From the NCBI GenBank assembly GCA_029259015.1, contig JAPDJQ010000061.1, positions 1 to 39,017 of the forward strand: 39,017 nt of DNA, in the 5' to 3' direction. Positions 27,436 through 34,507 of the stretch are shown here, piece after piece. Origin of the DNA: Thermoplasmatota archaeon. GTDB taxonomy: Archaea; Thermoplasmatota; E2; UBA202; JdFR-43. The notes under the pieces are model-generated. The model was not told where the DNA came from and did not search any database. It was given only the letters and a program-made list of their open reading frames with translations. The position numbers and the translations under genes were made by a program. Positions within the stretch are counted from its first letter, which is position 1. Every line of letters begins with the position of its first letter.

Positions 27436-27839
27436 AAGGAAGCTATTTACTGATAATGGAACTAACGAGAGATAAAAACATTGCAGTTGGAGCACTTGGA
27501 ATAATTCATTTTAAAAAGGGCTATTATGCCTATGTTGGCTCTGCCATGAATAGTATAGAAAAAAGAGTGGAAAGACATTTGAGGAAAGAAAAGAAGCTGA
27601 GATGGCACATCGATTATTTACTCAAGGAAGCAAAAGTAGAAAAGATATACTACAAAGAAAGCCAAGAAAAGGAAGAATGTAGGATAGCGAAGATATTTCT
27701 AAGTAATGGATTCAGCTATGTAAAAAATTTTGGGGCTAGTGATTGCAACTGCGAGAGTCATCTGTTTTATGCTGAAGATGAGGAGAAATTGCAAGATACT
27801 GCGAAAAAAGCCCAGATGGAGCTTTATTGCAAAATTTAA
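27432..27839 (+). CDS. DUF123 GIY-YIG nuclease-like protein
   Basis: 135 aa. DUF123 is a small GIY-YIG-fold family in archaea and some bacteria. Visible: GSYLLIMELT, the GYYAYVGSAMNSIEKRVERH segment (GIY-YIG equivalent YYAYVGSA and the catalytic-type Arg), KLRWHIDYLL, and the C-terminal FGASDCNCESHLFY with the conserved Cys/His. The function of the family is unproven; a DNA or RNA nuclease role is presumed from the fold. It is translated with the upstream winged-helix regulator. A weak five-base hairpin (27838-27853) follows the stop. Confidence 0.88.
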   Translation: MKGSYLLIMELTRDKNIAVGALGIIHFKKGYYAYVGSAMNSIEKRVERHLRKEKKLRWHIDYLLKEAKVEKIYYKESQEKEECRIAKIFLSNGFSYVKNFGASDCNCESHLFYAEDEEKLQDTAKKAQMELYCKI

Positions 27840-27921
27840 GCCCTTTTTGGCTTATTAAATTAAATCAGAGTTGCCAAAAATTGAATGGATTTGCTTTAAT
27901 TGGTGGGGTAGCAAACTTAAA

Positions 27922-27931
27922 TTTTATAAAA
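27922..27931 (+). promoter_or_regulatory. TATA box for the propeller protein
   Basis: TTTTATAAAA is centred about 26 nt before ATG 27953; leaderless transcript predicted. Confidence 0.6.
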
Positions 27932-27952
27932 AAACTATGTATATTTTAAAGT

Positions 27953-29449
27953 ATGGTGAAAGCGTTGGCATTTTTGTTCTCATGTCTTTTGTTATTTTCG
28001 ATGAATATGGCCGCTACACCAAGCGAGGCTATAAATCTACAAAATGAGTGGAATAAAAAATTCACTACTCCGCATGAATTCACCCATTTTTATGAGCTTT
28101 TATCTACTTCAGATGGATACATTATGGTGGGAAGTAAATATGATTATCCCGAGAATGCGAGAGTAATTGTGGTAAAAACGGATAAGGAAGGGAATCTGAT
28201 GTGGGATAAAACAATTGATGGTAGAGCATACAACTGGGGAGAAGATATTATCCCTGCAGATAATGGTTTTATCATAGGAGGTTACTCAGAAAATGGCGAA
28301 ATATTTGCGGTTAAAATAGATGAGAATGGAGAAATGATCTGGAATCGTGTTTATAGATTAAAAGGCTCTTCTTTCATGATGGACATGTGTGAAGCAGATG
28401 ATGGATATTTGCTGGCAGGAATAACGTCGACTAAAGACCATCGTGACCAAGCATTCATAATGAAAATAGATGAAGATGGAAATGAAATATGGAATAGAAC
28501 ATATGGAGGAAAATATGAAGAAATGCTGGAGAACATAATAAAAGTGGAAGACGGTTATATTTTTGCAGGATGGACAAATTCATATGGAAATGGAGTATGG
28601 GATGTGTGGCTTGTTAAAGTGGATGAAAATGGAAATGAAATATGGAATAGAACATATGGAGGAAGAGACATAGATGATGCAAGATGTGTTGCATTAACGA
28701 GTGATGGTGGATACATTATAGCTGGAGCAACAATGTCATATGGAAATGGATGGGATGATGTTTATATAATAAAAGTTGATGAGGAAGGAAAGATAGAATG
28801 GGAAAAAACATTTGGTGGAGAAGATTTTGAAAGCGCGGAAGCCATCGTCGAAACAAATGATGGATACATTATAGCTGGAGCAACAGCATCATTTGATGTG
28901 GGGATGTTTGATGGCTTATTGTTGAAAATAGATAAAAATGGAAATTTGATATGGTATAAAACATTTGGTGGAAGGGGCAGAGAGGTCTTTTATGATGTTC
29001 TGGAGGATAATGGGTATTACATAATTGCTGGATTGACAACCATATCTTATGATCCATATAAGGAGGTGGCTTGGCTTATAAAATGCTCTGATTCATATCC
29101 TGCTGAGTTAAATATTGAAAAGCCTAAAAACTATATTTATCTGTTTGACAGAGAAATATTTCCTGCAAAGAGAATCATAATATTTGGGGATATAACTGTA
29201 AAGGCAGAAGTCAATGATGCCGGCAATTATGTGGATAGAGTAGAATTTTATCTATGTCATATTGGGCATCTCTATGAATATGAGCCGAGGGAAATAGTTT
29301 ATTCACCACCCTATGAATGGAAGTGGGATGAAGAAGTTAGAGGGAAATATGCAATAACGGTAGCTGCATACTATGGAAGTGCAGGAGCAGTAGCTGTAGA
29401 TGAAGTGGAAGTGTATATAATAAATACTGCCTCGAGTAAAATTGCATGA
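27953..29449 (+). CDS. Secreted seven-unit beta-propeller-like protein with C-terminal Ig-like domain
   Basis: 498 aa. Signal peptide: ALAFLFSCLLLFSMNMAAT. Seven tandem units of about 50 aa (residues about 25-380) share the pattern W-(N/D/E)-(K/R)-T-x-GG ... DGYIIAGAT ... (I/L)xK(V/I)DExGN, consistent with a seven-bladed propeller. Units 3 to 6 are the most alike. A C-terminal Ig-like domain (about 385-490, ending PPYEWKWDEE...) matches the last domain of the protein at 20190. No catalytic motif is visible; a surface binding or adhesion role is inferred. The nearly identical repeat DNA points to recent internal duplication. Confidence 0.82.
   Translation: MVKALAFLFSCLLLFSMNMAATPSEAINLQNEWNKKFTTPHEFTHFYELLSTSDGYIMVGSKYDYPENARVIVVKTDKEGNLMWDKTIDGRAYNWGEDIIPADNGFIIGGYSENGEIFAVKIDENGEMIWNRVYRLKGSSFMMDMCEADDGYLLAGITSTKDHRDQAFIMKIDEDGNEIWNRTYGGKYEEMLENIIKVEDGYIFAGWTNSYGNGVWDVWLVKVDENGNEIWNRTYGGRDIDDARCVALTSDGGYIIAGATMSYGNGWDDVYIIKVDEEGKIEWEKTFGGEDFESAEAIVETNDGYIIAGATASFDVGMFDGLLLKIDKNGNLIWYKTFGGRGREVFYDVLEDNGYYIIAGLTTISYDPYKEVAWLIKCSDSYPAELNIEKPKNYIYLFDREIFPAKRIIIFGDITVKAEVNDAGNYVDRVEFYLCHIGHLYEYEPREIVYSPPYEWKWDEEVRGKYAITVAAYYGSAGAVAVDEVEVYIINTASSKIA
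28469..28664 (+). repeat. Internal coding repeat, 153-bp period
   Basis: A 43-base element at 28469-28511 recurs at 28622-28664 with one difference. Another element (TGGATACATTATAGCTGGAG and 5 more bases) at 28708-28732 recurs exactly at 28861-28885. Both have an offset of 153 bp, that is 51 codons, one propeller unit. Confidence 0.85.
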
Positions 29450-29473
29450 ATATTGTTCTGATGATGCTATAGA

Positions 29474-29483
29474 TTATTTATAT
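29474..29483 (+). promoter_or_regulatory. TATA box for purM
   Basis: TTATTTATAT is centred about 22 nt before ATG 29501; leaderless transcript predicted. Confidence 0.45.
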
Positions 29484-29500
29484 CTTCGCCATATACTTTC

Positions 29501-30463
29501 ATGGATGAATTTACCTATGCCAAAGCAGGAGTTGATATAGAAAAGGAAGAAGATGTTGTTTCCACTATTTTAAACACAGTTGGATTTGAAAAGGATAAGG
29601 TAGAAGTTAATGGGCTAAAATTGGTGCTGTGCACAGATGGAGTTGGGAGCAAAGTGATAGTTGCAAATGAAATGAAAAAATGGGATACAATAGGCATTGA
29701 CTGCATTGCAATGAATGTGAACGATGCTTTAGTAATGGGTGCTAGGCCAGTTGCTTTCGTTGATTACCTTGCAATGGAAAAAATGGATGTTGATATGGCA
29801 AAAGAAATCGCAAAAGGACTGAAAAAAGGGGCAGAAGAGGCAGGCGTAGCAATAATTGGAGGAGAAACTGCAACATTGCCAGAGATAATAAGAGGCTTTG
29901 ATTTAGCAGGGACATGTTTGGGGGTGGTAGAGAAAAAATTGCCTGGAGAAATAAAGGAGGAAGATGTTATAATAGGCATGAGGAGCAGTGGAATACATTC
30001 CAATGGATATACTCTGGCAAGAAAAGTTTTCACCAAAAATGGCTATTCTTTTCACGATGAAATGGAGGAAATTGGAGTCATTGGATATGCTCTGCTTGAA
30101 CCCACCAGGATATATGTTAAGGAAATACTGGAGTTATGGGAAAAGATAGATATTAAGGGAATAGCACATATAACAGGCGGAGGACTTAAAAAGTTGAAAA
30201 GGTTATGCAAGGAAGTATGCTTCGTTATAAATGACCCAATGGAGCCGCAAGCAATATTCAAAGTGATACAGAAATTGGGCAATGTAAGCAATGATGAAAT
30301 GTACAGAACATTCAACATGGGCATGGGGATGGCTGTTGTAGTGGATAAAAGGGATGTGGATGATGCTTTGGACATATTAAATAAATATGTTGAGGCAAAG
30401 GTTGTGGGGAAAGTAAGAGAAGGAAAAGGAGTGGAAATACCAAAGCTGGGAATAAAGGTTTAG
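29501..30463 (+). CDS. purM: Phosphoribosylformylglycinamidine cyclo-ligase
   Basis: AIR synthetase, the fifth step of purine synthesis: FGAM + ATP to AIR. 320 aa. PurM/PurL-superfamily marks: FTYAKAGVDI at the N-terminus, the ATP/phosphate segment CTDGVGSK (44-51), MNVNDALVMGARPVAFVDYL (71-90), IGGETATLPE, GMRSSGIHSNGYTLAR and HITGGGL. All expected motifs are present. It stands alone, with no other pur gene in the window. Its stop abuts the stop of the convergent regulator gene (30463/30464). Confidence 0.95.
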   Translation: MDEFTYAKAGVDIEKEEDVVSTILNTVGFEKDKVEVNGLKLVLCTDGVGSKVIVANEMKKWDTIGIDCIAMNVNDALVMGARPVAFVDYLAMEKMDVDMAKEIAKGLKKGAEEAGVAIIGGETATLPEIIRGFDLAGTCLGVVEKKLPGEIKEEDVIIGMRSSGIHSNGYTLARKVFTKNGYSFHDEMEEIGVIGYALLEPTRIYVKEILELWEKIDIKGIAHITGGGLKKLKRLCKEVCFVINDPMEPQAIFKVIQKLGNVSNDEMYRTFNMGMGMAVVVDKRDVDDALDILNKYVEAKVVGKVREGKGVEIPKLGIKV

Positions 30464-31303
30464 TTATTCTAAATCCTCTGGCAGCACTCTTTTTGCTTTA
30501 TTTCTGTAATATTCAAAAACCTTTATGCCCCATTTTCTCGCTTCTTCATCAAAACTTATTAAATCCTGGGTAGGATCATATATTCCATCCCTTCTGAATA
30601 AGCCAAGAGAAAGAGCTGAATCTGTCACAGTAAAAGCAAAAGGGGGTCTTTCATCTAACAGCCATATCCCCAAATTTCTATTCTTTAGTAACTCTCTTAA
30701 TTCTTTCACATTAATTTTCTTTATTTCCTCGAAAACATCTTCAGTGAGAACTATATTTACTTCTGCTCCTCTTTTAAGAAGATTTTTGACTAAAGATACA
30801 AACGCAGCCACAAAAACCGGGCTTACCCCATAAAATACTTTTGCCCTTCTCACAATCTTCAGATAAGCCGTCAGCGTTCTAAATATGTTTCTTGTACTGG
30901 ATGTAATAACCTTATGATTCCACAGCATATATACTTCTCTGATAATTTCATCTGGGATTTCGTTTACAGCATGATTTATCCAGAAATCTTCGCTTCTGTG
31001 GATAGTGTAAGCAGTTTTTATTATTTCTGAAAGTTTCAGTGCCATTATTCTACCAATAGATGTAAGGTGATAACCATCTGTCTCCTCAACTATAAATTTT
31101 TCTTTTTCCAAATCTCTTGCAGCATGAATAATTGTTGATGTACTTCCCCCGATTTCATCTTTAAGTTGTGTGGATGTTTTTGCTCTTTCCAATAAACTAG
31201 TTAATATTTTGATTCTGATTCCAGATGTTGAAAGAAATTTTAATTTTTCATCTATTGTATCATAAATTTTACATATACTCTCCATGATATTAATTATTTC
31301 CAT
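30464..31303 (-). CDS. wHTH regulator with DUF1724/FilR1-like C-terminal domain (paralogue 1)
   Basis: 279 aa. Residues about 25-95 form a winged helix (SGIRIKILTSLLERAKTS, STSTIIHAARDLEKEKFI, wing VEETDGYHLTSIGRI). About 130-270 is the FilR1-type domain with VFYGVSPVF, AFTVTDSALSLGLF and DPTQDLISFDEEARKWG. DUF1724 regulators are common in euryarchaea; one member controls filamentation and methanogenesis genes (FilR1) and may bind an acyl-homoserine-lactone-like ligand. It is strongly similar over its whole length to the gene at 32130. It starts directly against the UbiA stop (31303/31304), forming the end of a regulator-UbiA-regulator operon. Confidence 0.85.
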   Translation of the reverse strand: MEIINIMESICKIYDTIDEKLKFLSTSGIRIKILTSLLERAKTSTQLKDEIGGSTSTIIHAARDLEKEKFIVEETDGYHLTSIGRIMALKLSEIIKTAYTIHRSEDFWINHAVNEIPDEIIREVYMLWNHKVITSSTRNIFRTLTAYLKIVRRAKVFYGVSPVFVAAFVSLVKNLLKRGAEVNIVLTEDVFEEIKKINVKELRELLKNRNLGIWLLDERPPFAFTVTDSALSLGLFRRDGIYDPTQDLISFDEEARKWGIKVFEYYRNKAKRVLPEDLE

Positions 31304-32104
31304 TTAAAAAATATTTATTATGTATATCATCAATGCAAGATATATCCATTCACCATCCACCAGCAAGTCATATAGTAATTTATATGATATTCTATCCGAA
31401 AAACGAATATAAAGATAAGCATAGACAACAGAAAATAAGAGTACTGGAAGGTATTTGGTAAAAATGTTCATATATACACCTGCAAAAATGATTGCTAATA
31501 TTGCTATATTCAACGAATGAAGCAATTTTTTAGTGGAATTTACGCCAATTTTTACTGGTATGGTGTTTATGTTTAATGTTTTATCGCCTTCAACATCTCT
31601 AACATCAAAAATTACGGTATTTATAAACAATTTAAGGAAAAAGAAGGAATATATAAAAATTAATTTATTGTATTCACTCGAGATGTAAAAAAAGGGTATC
31701 ATTGCAACAGTTGTGCAAGAAAAAGCAATGACAGTATTTTTCATCAAGAATATGTCCTTTACTCTGAATCCTCCAATCTTTATGCTATATATAAATCCAG
31801 CTAGGAGAGGAACCAATAAAATAACCACAAATTCAATTTTTTCCATCCCGCCAAGAGCTAAAGCCGCTACATATGAAGAAAGAGAAACAGGAACAATTAA
31901 GCCAGATTCTGCTACTTTTTTTCTTTCGGGCATATTGATTTCGTCTTCTTCTTTATCTGTCAATTTGTTGAGCGTGTATATACTCATTGTCACAAAGAAT
32001 GTTGCAGCTAGTATTTCAATGCGTGGCTGGAGGGAAAAAAAATAGAATGACATATACATTATACTTGTACTACAAAGAGATATGAAAATAGAGGATATCG
32101 TCAA
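31304..32104 (-). CDS. UbiA-family membrane prenyltransferase
   Basis: 266 aa with eight or so hydrophobic helices. Both Asp-rich prenyl-diphosphate motifs are present: NKLTDKEED (46-54, N-x3-D-x3-D) and DVRDVEGD (167-174), followed by NINTIPVKIG. UbiA enzymes attach an isoprenyl chain to an aromatic or polar acceptor, as in quinone, haem, chlorophyll or archaeal ether-lipid synthesis; the acceptor is not evident. The start is a TTG at 32104 without a visible Shine-Dalgarno; later Met residues would cut into the first helix, so TTG is preferred but uncertain. It is 25 nt downstream of one DUF1724 regulator and abuts the other, so the operon suggests a regulated lipid product. Confidence 0.85.
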   Translation of the reverse strand: MTISSIFISLCSTSIMYMSFYFFSLQPRIEILAATFFVTMSIYTLNKLTDKEEDEINMPERKKVAESGLIVPVSLSSYVAALALGGMEKIEFVVILLVPLLAGFIYSIKIGGFRVKDIFLMKNTVIAFSCTTVAMIPFFYISSEYNKLIFIYSFFFLKLFINTVIFDVRDVEGDKTLNINTIPVKIGVNSTKKLLHSLNIAILAIIFAGVYMNIFTKYLPVLLFSVVYAYLYIRFSDRISYKLLYDLLVDGEWIYLALMIYIINIF

Positions 32105-32129
32105 AAAGTTTAAAAAGTTAATAAAAACG

Positions 32130-32951
32130 TCAAATATCCTCTGCCGAAATAGGCTTTGCTTTACTCTTGTAATATTCGAATAGCTCTCTACCCCATTTTA
32201 TCGCCTCCTCTTCATAACTTATCAAATCTTGCGAATTATCAAAATTACCATCTGTAAAATATAAAGCAAAAGAAAGGACAAAATCTGTGACAGTAAATGC
32301 AAGTTTTATCTCTTTTTCGGAAAGATATAATGAAAAATTATCCCTTTCAAGCAAACCAATAAGCCTCTTTTTATATTTTGATTGGGTAAGAGTGTTAAAA
32401 ACATTAGGGGTTACAACAAATTCCATTTCTACTCCCCTCTCCGCAAGCTTTTCTATAATGTCTGGAAACTTTGGGTGGAAAATTGATGAAATTCCCCTCA
32501 TTTCCTTTGCTTTTCTTATTAACTTGAAATAAAGGCTAAGACCTCTCATTAAATTTGTTGGAGTATCTCTTATAATTTTTGCATTGGCAAGTGCACCTAT
32601 CTTTAAAATAAGTTCTGGTGGTATATCACTAATATCATGATTTATCCAAAATTCCTTTTCTCCGGCCACGGTTCTTATGGTTGTTATTACATCTATTAGC
32701 TTATAAGCCAATATTTTACCAGCACCTGTAAGGTGATAACCATCTGCTTTTTCAATTAACAAACCCTCTTTTTCAAGATCTCTCGCAGAATGAATAACGG
32801 TGGAGGCACCTACTCCAATTTCATCTTTAAGTTGTGTGGATGTCTTTGGTGCCTCCAATAAACTTGTTAACATTTTTATCCTCACTCCTGAAGTCGTGAG
32901 AAACTTCAATTCCTCATCTATTTCCTCATAAATCTTATATAGGTCATTCAT
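32130..32951 (-). CDS. wHTH regulator with DUF1724/FilR1-like C-terminal domain (paralogue 2)
   Basis: 273 aa. Winged helix at about 20-90 (TTSGVRIKMLTSLLEAPKTS, ASTVIHSARDLEKEGLLI, DGYHLTGAGKILAYKL); effector domain at about 125-265 (EMRGISSIFHPKFP, LAFTVTDFVLSFALYF, SQDLISYEEEAIKWG). It is the promoter-proximal gene of the regulator-UbiA-regulator operon and a full-length paralogue of 30464-31303. Promoter: TATA box at 32970-32981, about 25 nt before ATG 32951 (leaderless). Several TTGTT-type half-sites and an inverted repeat lie just upstream, suggesting autoregulation. Confidence 0.87.
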   Translation of the reverse strand: MNDLYKIYEEIDEELKFLTTSGVRIKMLTSLLEAPKTSTQLKDEIGVGASTVIHSARDLEKEGLLIEKADGYHLTGAGKILAYKLIDVITTIRTVAGEKEFWINHDISDIPPELILKIGALANAKIIRDTPTNLMRGLSLYFKLIRKAKEMRGISSIFHPKFPDIIEKLAERGVEMEFVVTPNVFNTLTQSKYKKRLIGLLERDNFSLYLSEKEIKLAFTVTDFVLSFALYFTDGNFDNSQDLISYEEEAIKWGRELFEYYKSKAKPISAEDI

Positions 32952-32969
32952 GAAGCAATATTGTTTTGG

Positions 32970-32981
32970 CCTATATATAAT
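32970..32981 (-). promoter_or_regulatory. TATA box of the regulator-UbiA-regulator operon
   Basis: Minus-strand ATTATATATAGG, centred about 25 nt upstream of ATG 32951. Confidence 0.6.
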
Positions 32982-32983
32982 AT

Positions 32984-33034
32984 TTGTTGTAATATATATT
33001 GTAAACTGTCAACAATTTTGTTCTGCTAGAACAA
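32984..33034. promoter_or_regulatory. Candidate operator: inverted repeats with TTGTT half-sites
   Basis: TTGTTC-TGCTA-GAACAA (33018-33034) is a perfect six-base inverted repeat with a five-base spacer. TTGTTG (32984-32989) and CAACAA (33010-33015) form a second inverted pair with a 20-base gap. All lie directly upstream of the TATA box of the DUF1724 operon, where an archaeal activator or repressor would bind. Confidence 0.45.
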
Positions 33035-33055
33035 TGCATTAATGAGAGGCTTTAG

Positions 33056-33457
33056 TTACTTATGATATGCTATACCCTTAATTAATGTTATGGCCCGATA
33101 TATCTGCTCCAGCAAAATGATTCTGCATAATTGATAAGGGAAAGTCATTTTTGAAAGTGATAAAATAAAATCGGCTTTTTCTTTCTCTTTTTCATCAATC
33201 CCTTCCCAGCCACCAATAAAAAAACATACATTTTTATGTTTCAATATCAAACCATTTAAAAATTTTGAAAATTCTTTTGAGTTCATTTCTCTGCCGTCTT
33301 CGTCTAGATAAATCTTGTAGTCGCAGCTGTTGTAATCGAATTTATCCACTTCCTGTATCTCTATCCTGATAAATTTGTTTATTCTTTTTTTATATTCCTC
33401 TTCTGCCTCCCTATAAAATTTTTCCTTCAATTTTCCTATGCAAACTATTTTCAACAT
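33056..33457 (-). CDS. rlmH: RlmH-type 23S rRNA pseudouridine methyltransferase (SPOUT)
   Basis: 133 aa, shorter than bacterial RlmH (about 155) but with both signatures: FFIGGWEGI (79-87, the SAM-binding knot) and LSLSKMTFPYQLCRIILLEQ (99-118, closing with IYRAITLIKGIAYHK). RlmH methylates N3 of pseudouridine at position 1915 of helix 69 in 23S rRNA. The loop after GGWEG is rich in Glu/Lys. Minus-strand TATA-like sequence at 33475-33486 suggests a leaderless start at ATG 33457. It stands alone. Confidence 0.9.
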   Translation of the reverse strand: MLKIVCIGKLKEKFYREAEEEYKKRINKFIRIEIQEVDKFDYNSCDYKIYLDEDGREMNSKEFSKFLNGLILKHKNVCFFIGGWEGIDEKEKEKADFILSLSKMTFPYQLCRIILLEQIYRAITLIKGIAYHK

Positions 33458-33550
33458 AATGTTATAGAGGATAGCATAAAAATATGTTTAGAATCAAGAA
33501 TAAGACAAAATTGGGATGATATTTTCATCAGTTTCCATTCTATGCTAAAA

Positions 33551-33560
33551 TTTTATTAAT
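33551..33560 (+). promoter_or_regulatory. TATA element for the 33581-38407 gene run
   Basis: TTTTATTAAT is centred about 25 nt before ATG 33581; leaderless transcript predicted. It may drive three overlapping genes. Confidence 0.5.
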
Positions 33561-33580
33561 TGAAAGCGAATCATTAGGTA

Positions 33581-34507
33581 ATGAAAGCAGTGATTATCGC
33601 AAATGAAAAAAGTTTCTGGAAACTGTGTAAAAAAAGCGTTTTGGAAGAATTGGTTGAAAAACTCGGAAAAGAAAATTTTGAGGAAATCTATGTTTATCCT
33701 GCCAGATATAAAAAATATTTGAAAAAGGCGAATATAAAATTTTTGAGGAGTCTAAATGATATAAAAGGCAAGGCATTTGTCATAAAAGGCAATGTTTTTA
33801 TTAAAAGTCTGAAGCTGGAAGGCGATGTGTTTAAAGGAAATGATGGTGAAGTGATTGCGTATATAGGGCGTCCATCAAAAAATTTTAAGGAAAAAGGAAA
33901 AGTAAAAAAAATAGATGGTTTCGAGATAAAAAATGAAGATGATCTAAAAAAGGCGGAAAAGGAGCTGATTGATGAATTGGGACCTTCTGGCTTAGTGTCA
34001 AAATACATAAACAAGAAAATTTCCTCGGGGTTGGCTTCTATGATTAGCAAAACTTACATCACTCCTCTCCAGCTCTATATTACATCTTTCCTTATTTCCT
34101 TGCTTGCTTTTATCTTTTATATTCCAGCAAAATATATTTTTACAGCATTTGCTGGAATATGTATTTTTGTTTCATCAATTATTGAGGAAACTGGCAACAA
34201 AATCGCTTATATGGAAGGAGGAAAGGAAAAAATCGCCATAAACATATTCTCGGATTTTGTTATCATACTTGGCGCCACATATCTTGCCTGGAGCAATAGC
34301 AGCAATATATATGCATGGATCTTTGGCTTTTTATTGGCTATGGGCATTACATTTATTGAATTTATTGCTGCTCCTTCGCCTGTAGGAAGAGATTTTTTCA
34401 TGTTTGCTATTTTCATTGGCTCGATTTTTAACCAAATATTTATAACTCTGGCTATACTGGCAATAATAATTAATGCTGAGGCAATCAAAAGGGTGTTGGG
34501 TAAATGA
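33581..34507 (+). CDS. Degenerate nucleotidyltransferase + CDP-alcohol phosphotransferase-like membrane protein (IPCT-DIPPS-like layout)
   Basis: 308 aa. Residues 1-about 135 resemble a shrunken NTP-transferase (MKAVIIANEK, ending GFEIKNEDDLKKAEKELI). Residues about 136-305 are a multi-helix domain beginning SKYINKKISSGLASMISKTY, then ITPLQLYITSFLISLLAF, the entry to CDP-alcohol phosphotransferases such as di-myo-inositol-phosphate-phosphate synthase. The catalytic signature DGxxAR...GxxxDxxxD is replaced by SSIIEETGNKIAYMEGGK and AINIFSDF: most metal-binding Asp residues and the Arg are missing. It is therefore probably not an active transferase of the known type. It is coupled by ATGA to the 915-aa membrane protein. 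Confidence 0.65.
   Translation: MKAVIIANEKSFWKLCKKSVLEELVEKLGKENFEEIYVYPARYKKYLKKANIKFLRSLNDIKGKAFVIKGNVFIKSLKLEGDVFKGNDGEVIAYIGRPSKNFKEKGKVKKIDGFEIKNEDDLKKAEKELIDELGPSGLVSKYINKKISSGLASMISKTYITPLQLYITSFLISLLAFIFYIPAKYIFTAFAGICIFVSSIIEETGNKIAYMEGGKEKIAINIFSDFVIILGATYLAWSNSSNIYAWIFGFLLAMGITFIEFIAAPSPVGRDFFMFAIFIGSIFNQIFITLAILAIIINAEAIKRVLGK

Noticed and set aside
27838-27853. AAGCC...GGCTT hairpin after the DUF123 gene
   Set aside because: Only five base pairs with the T-run in the loop; too weak to call a terminator.
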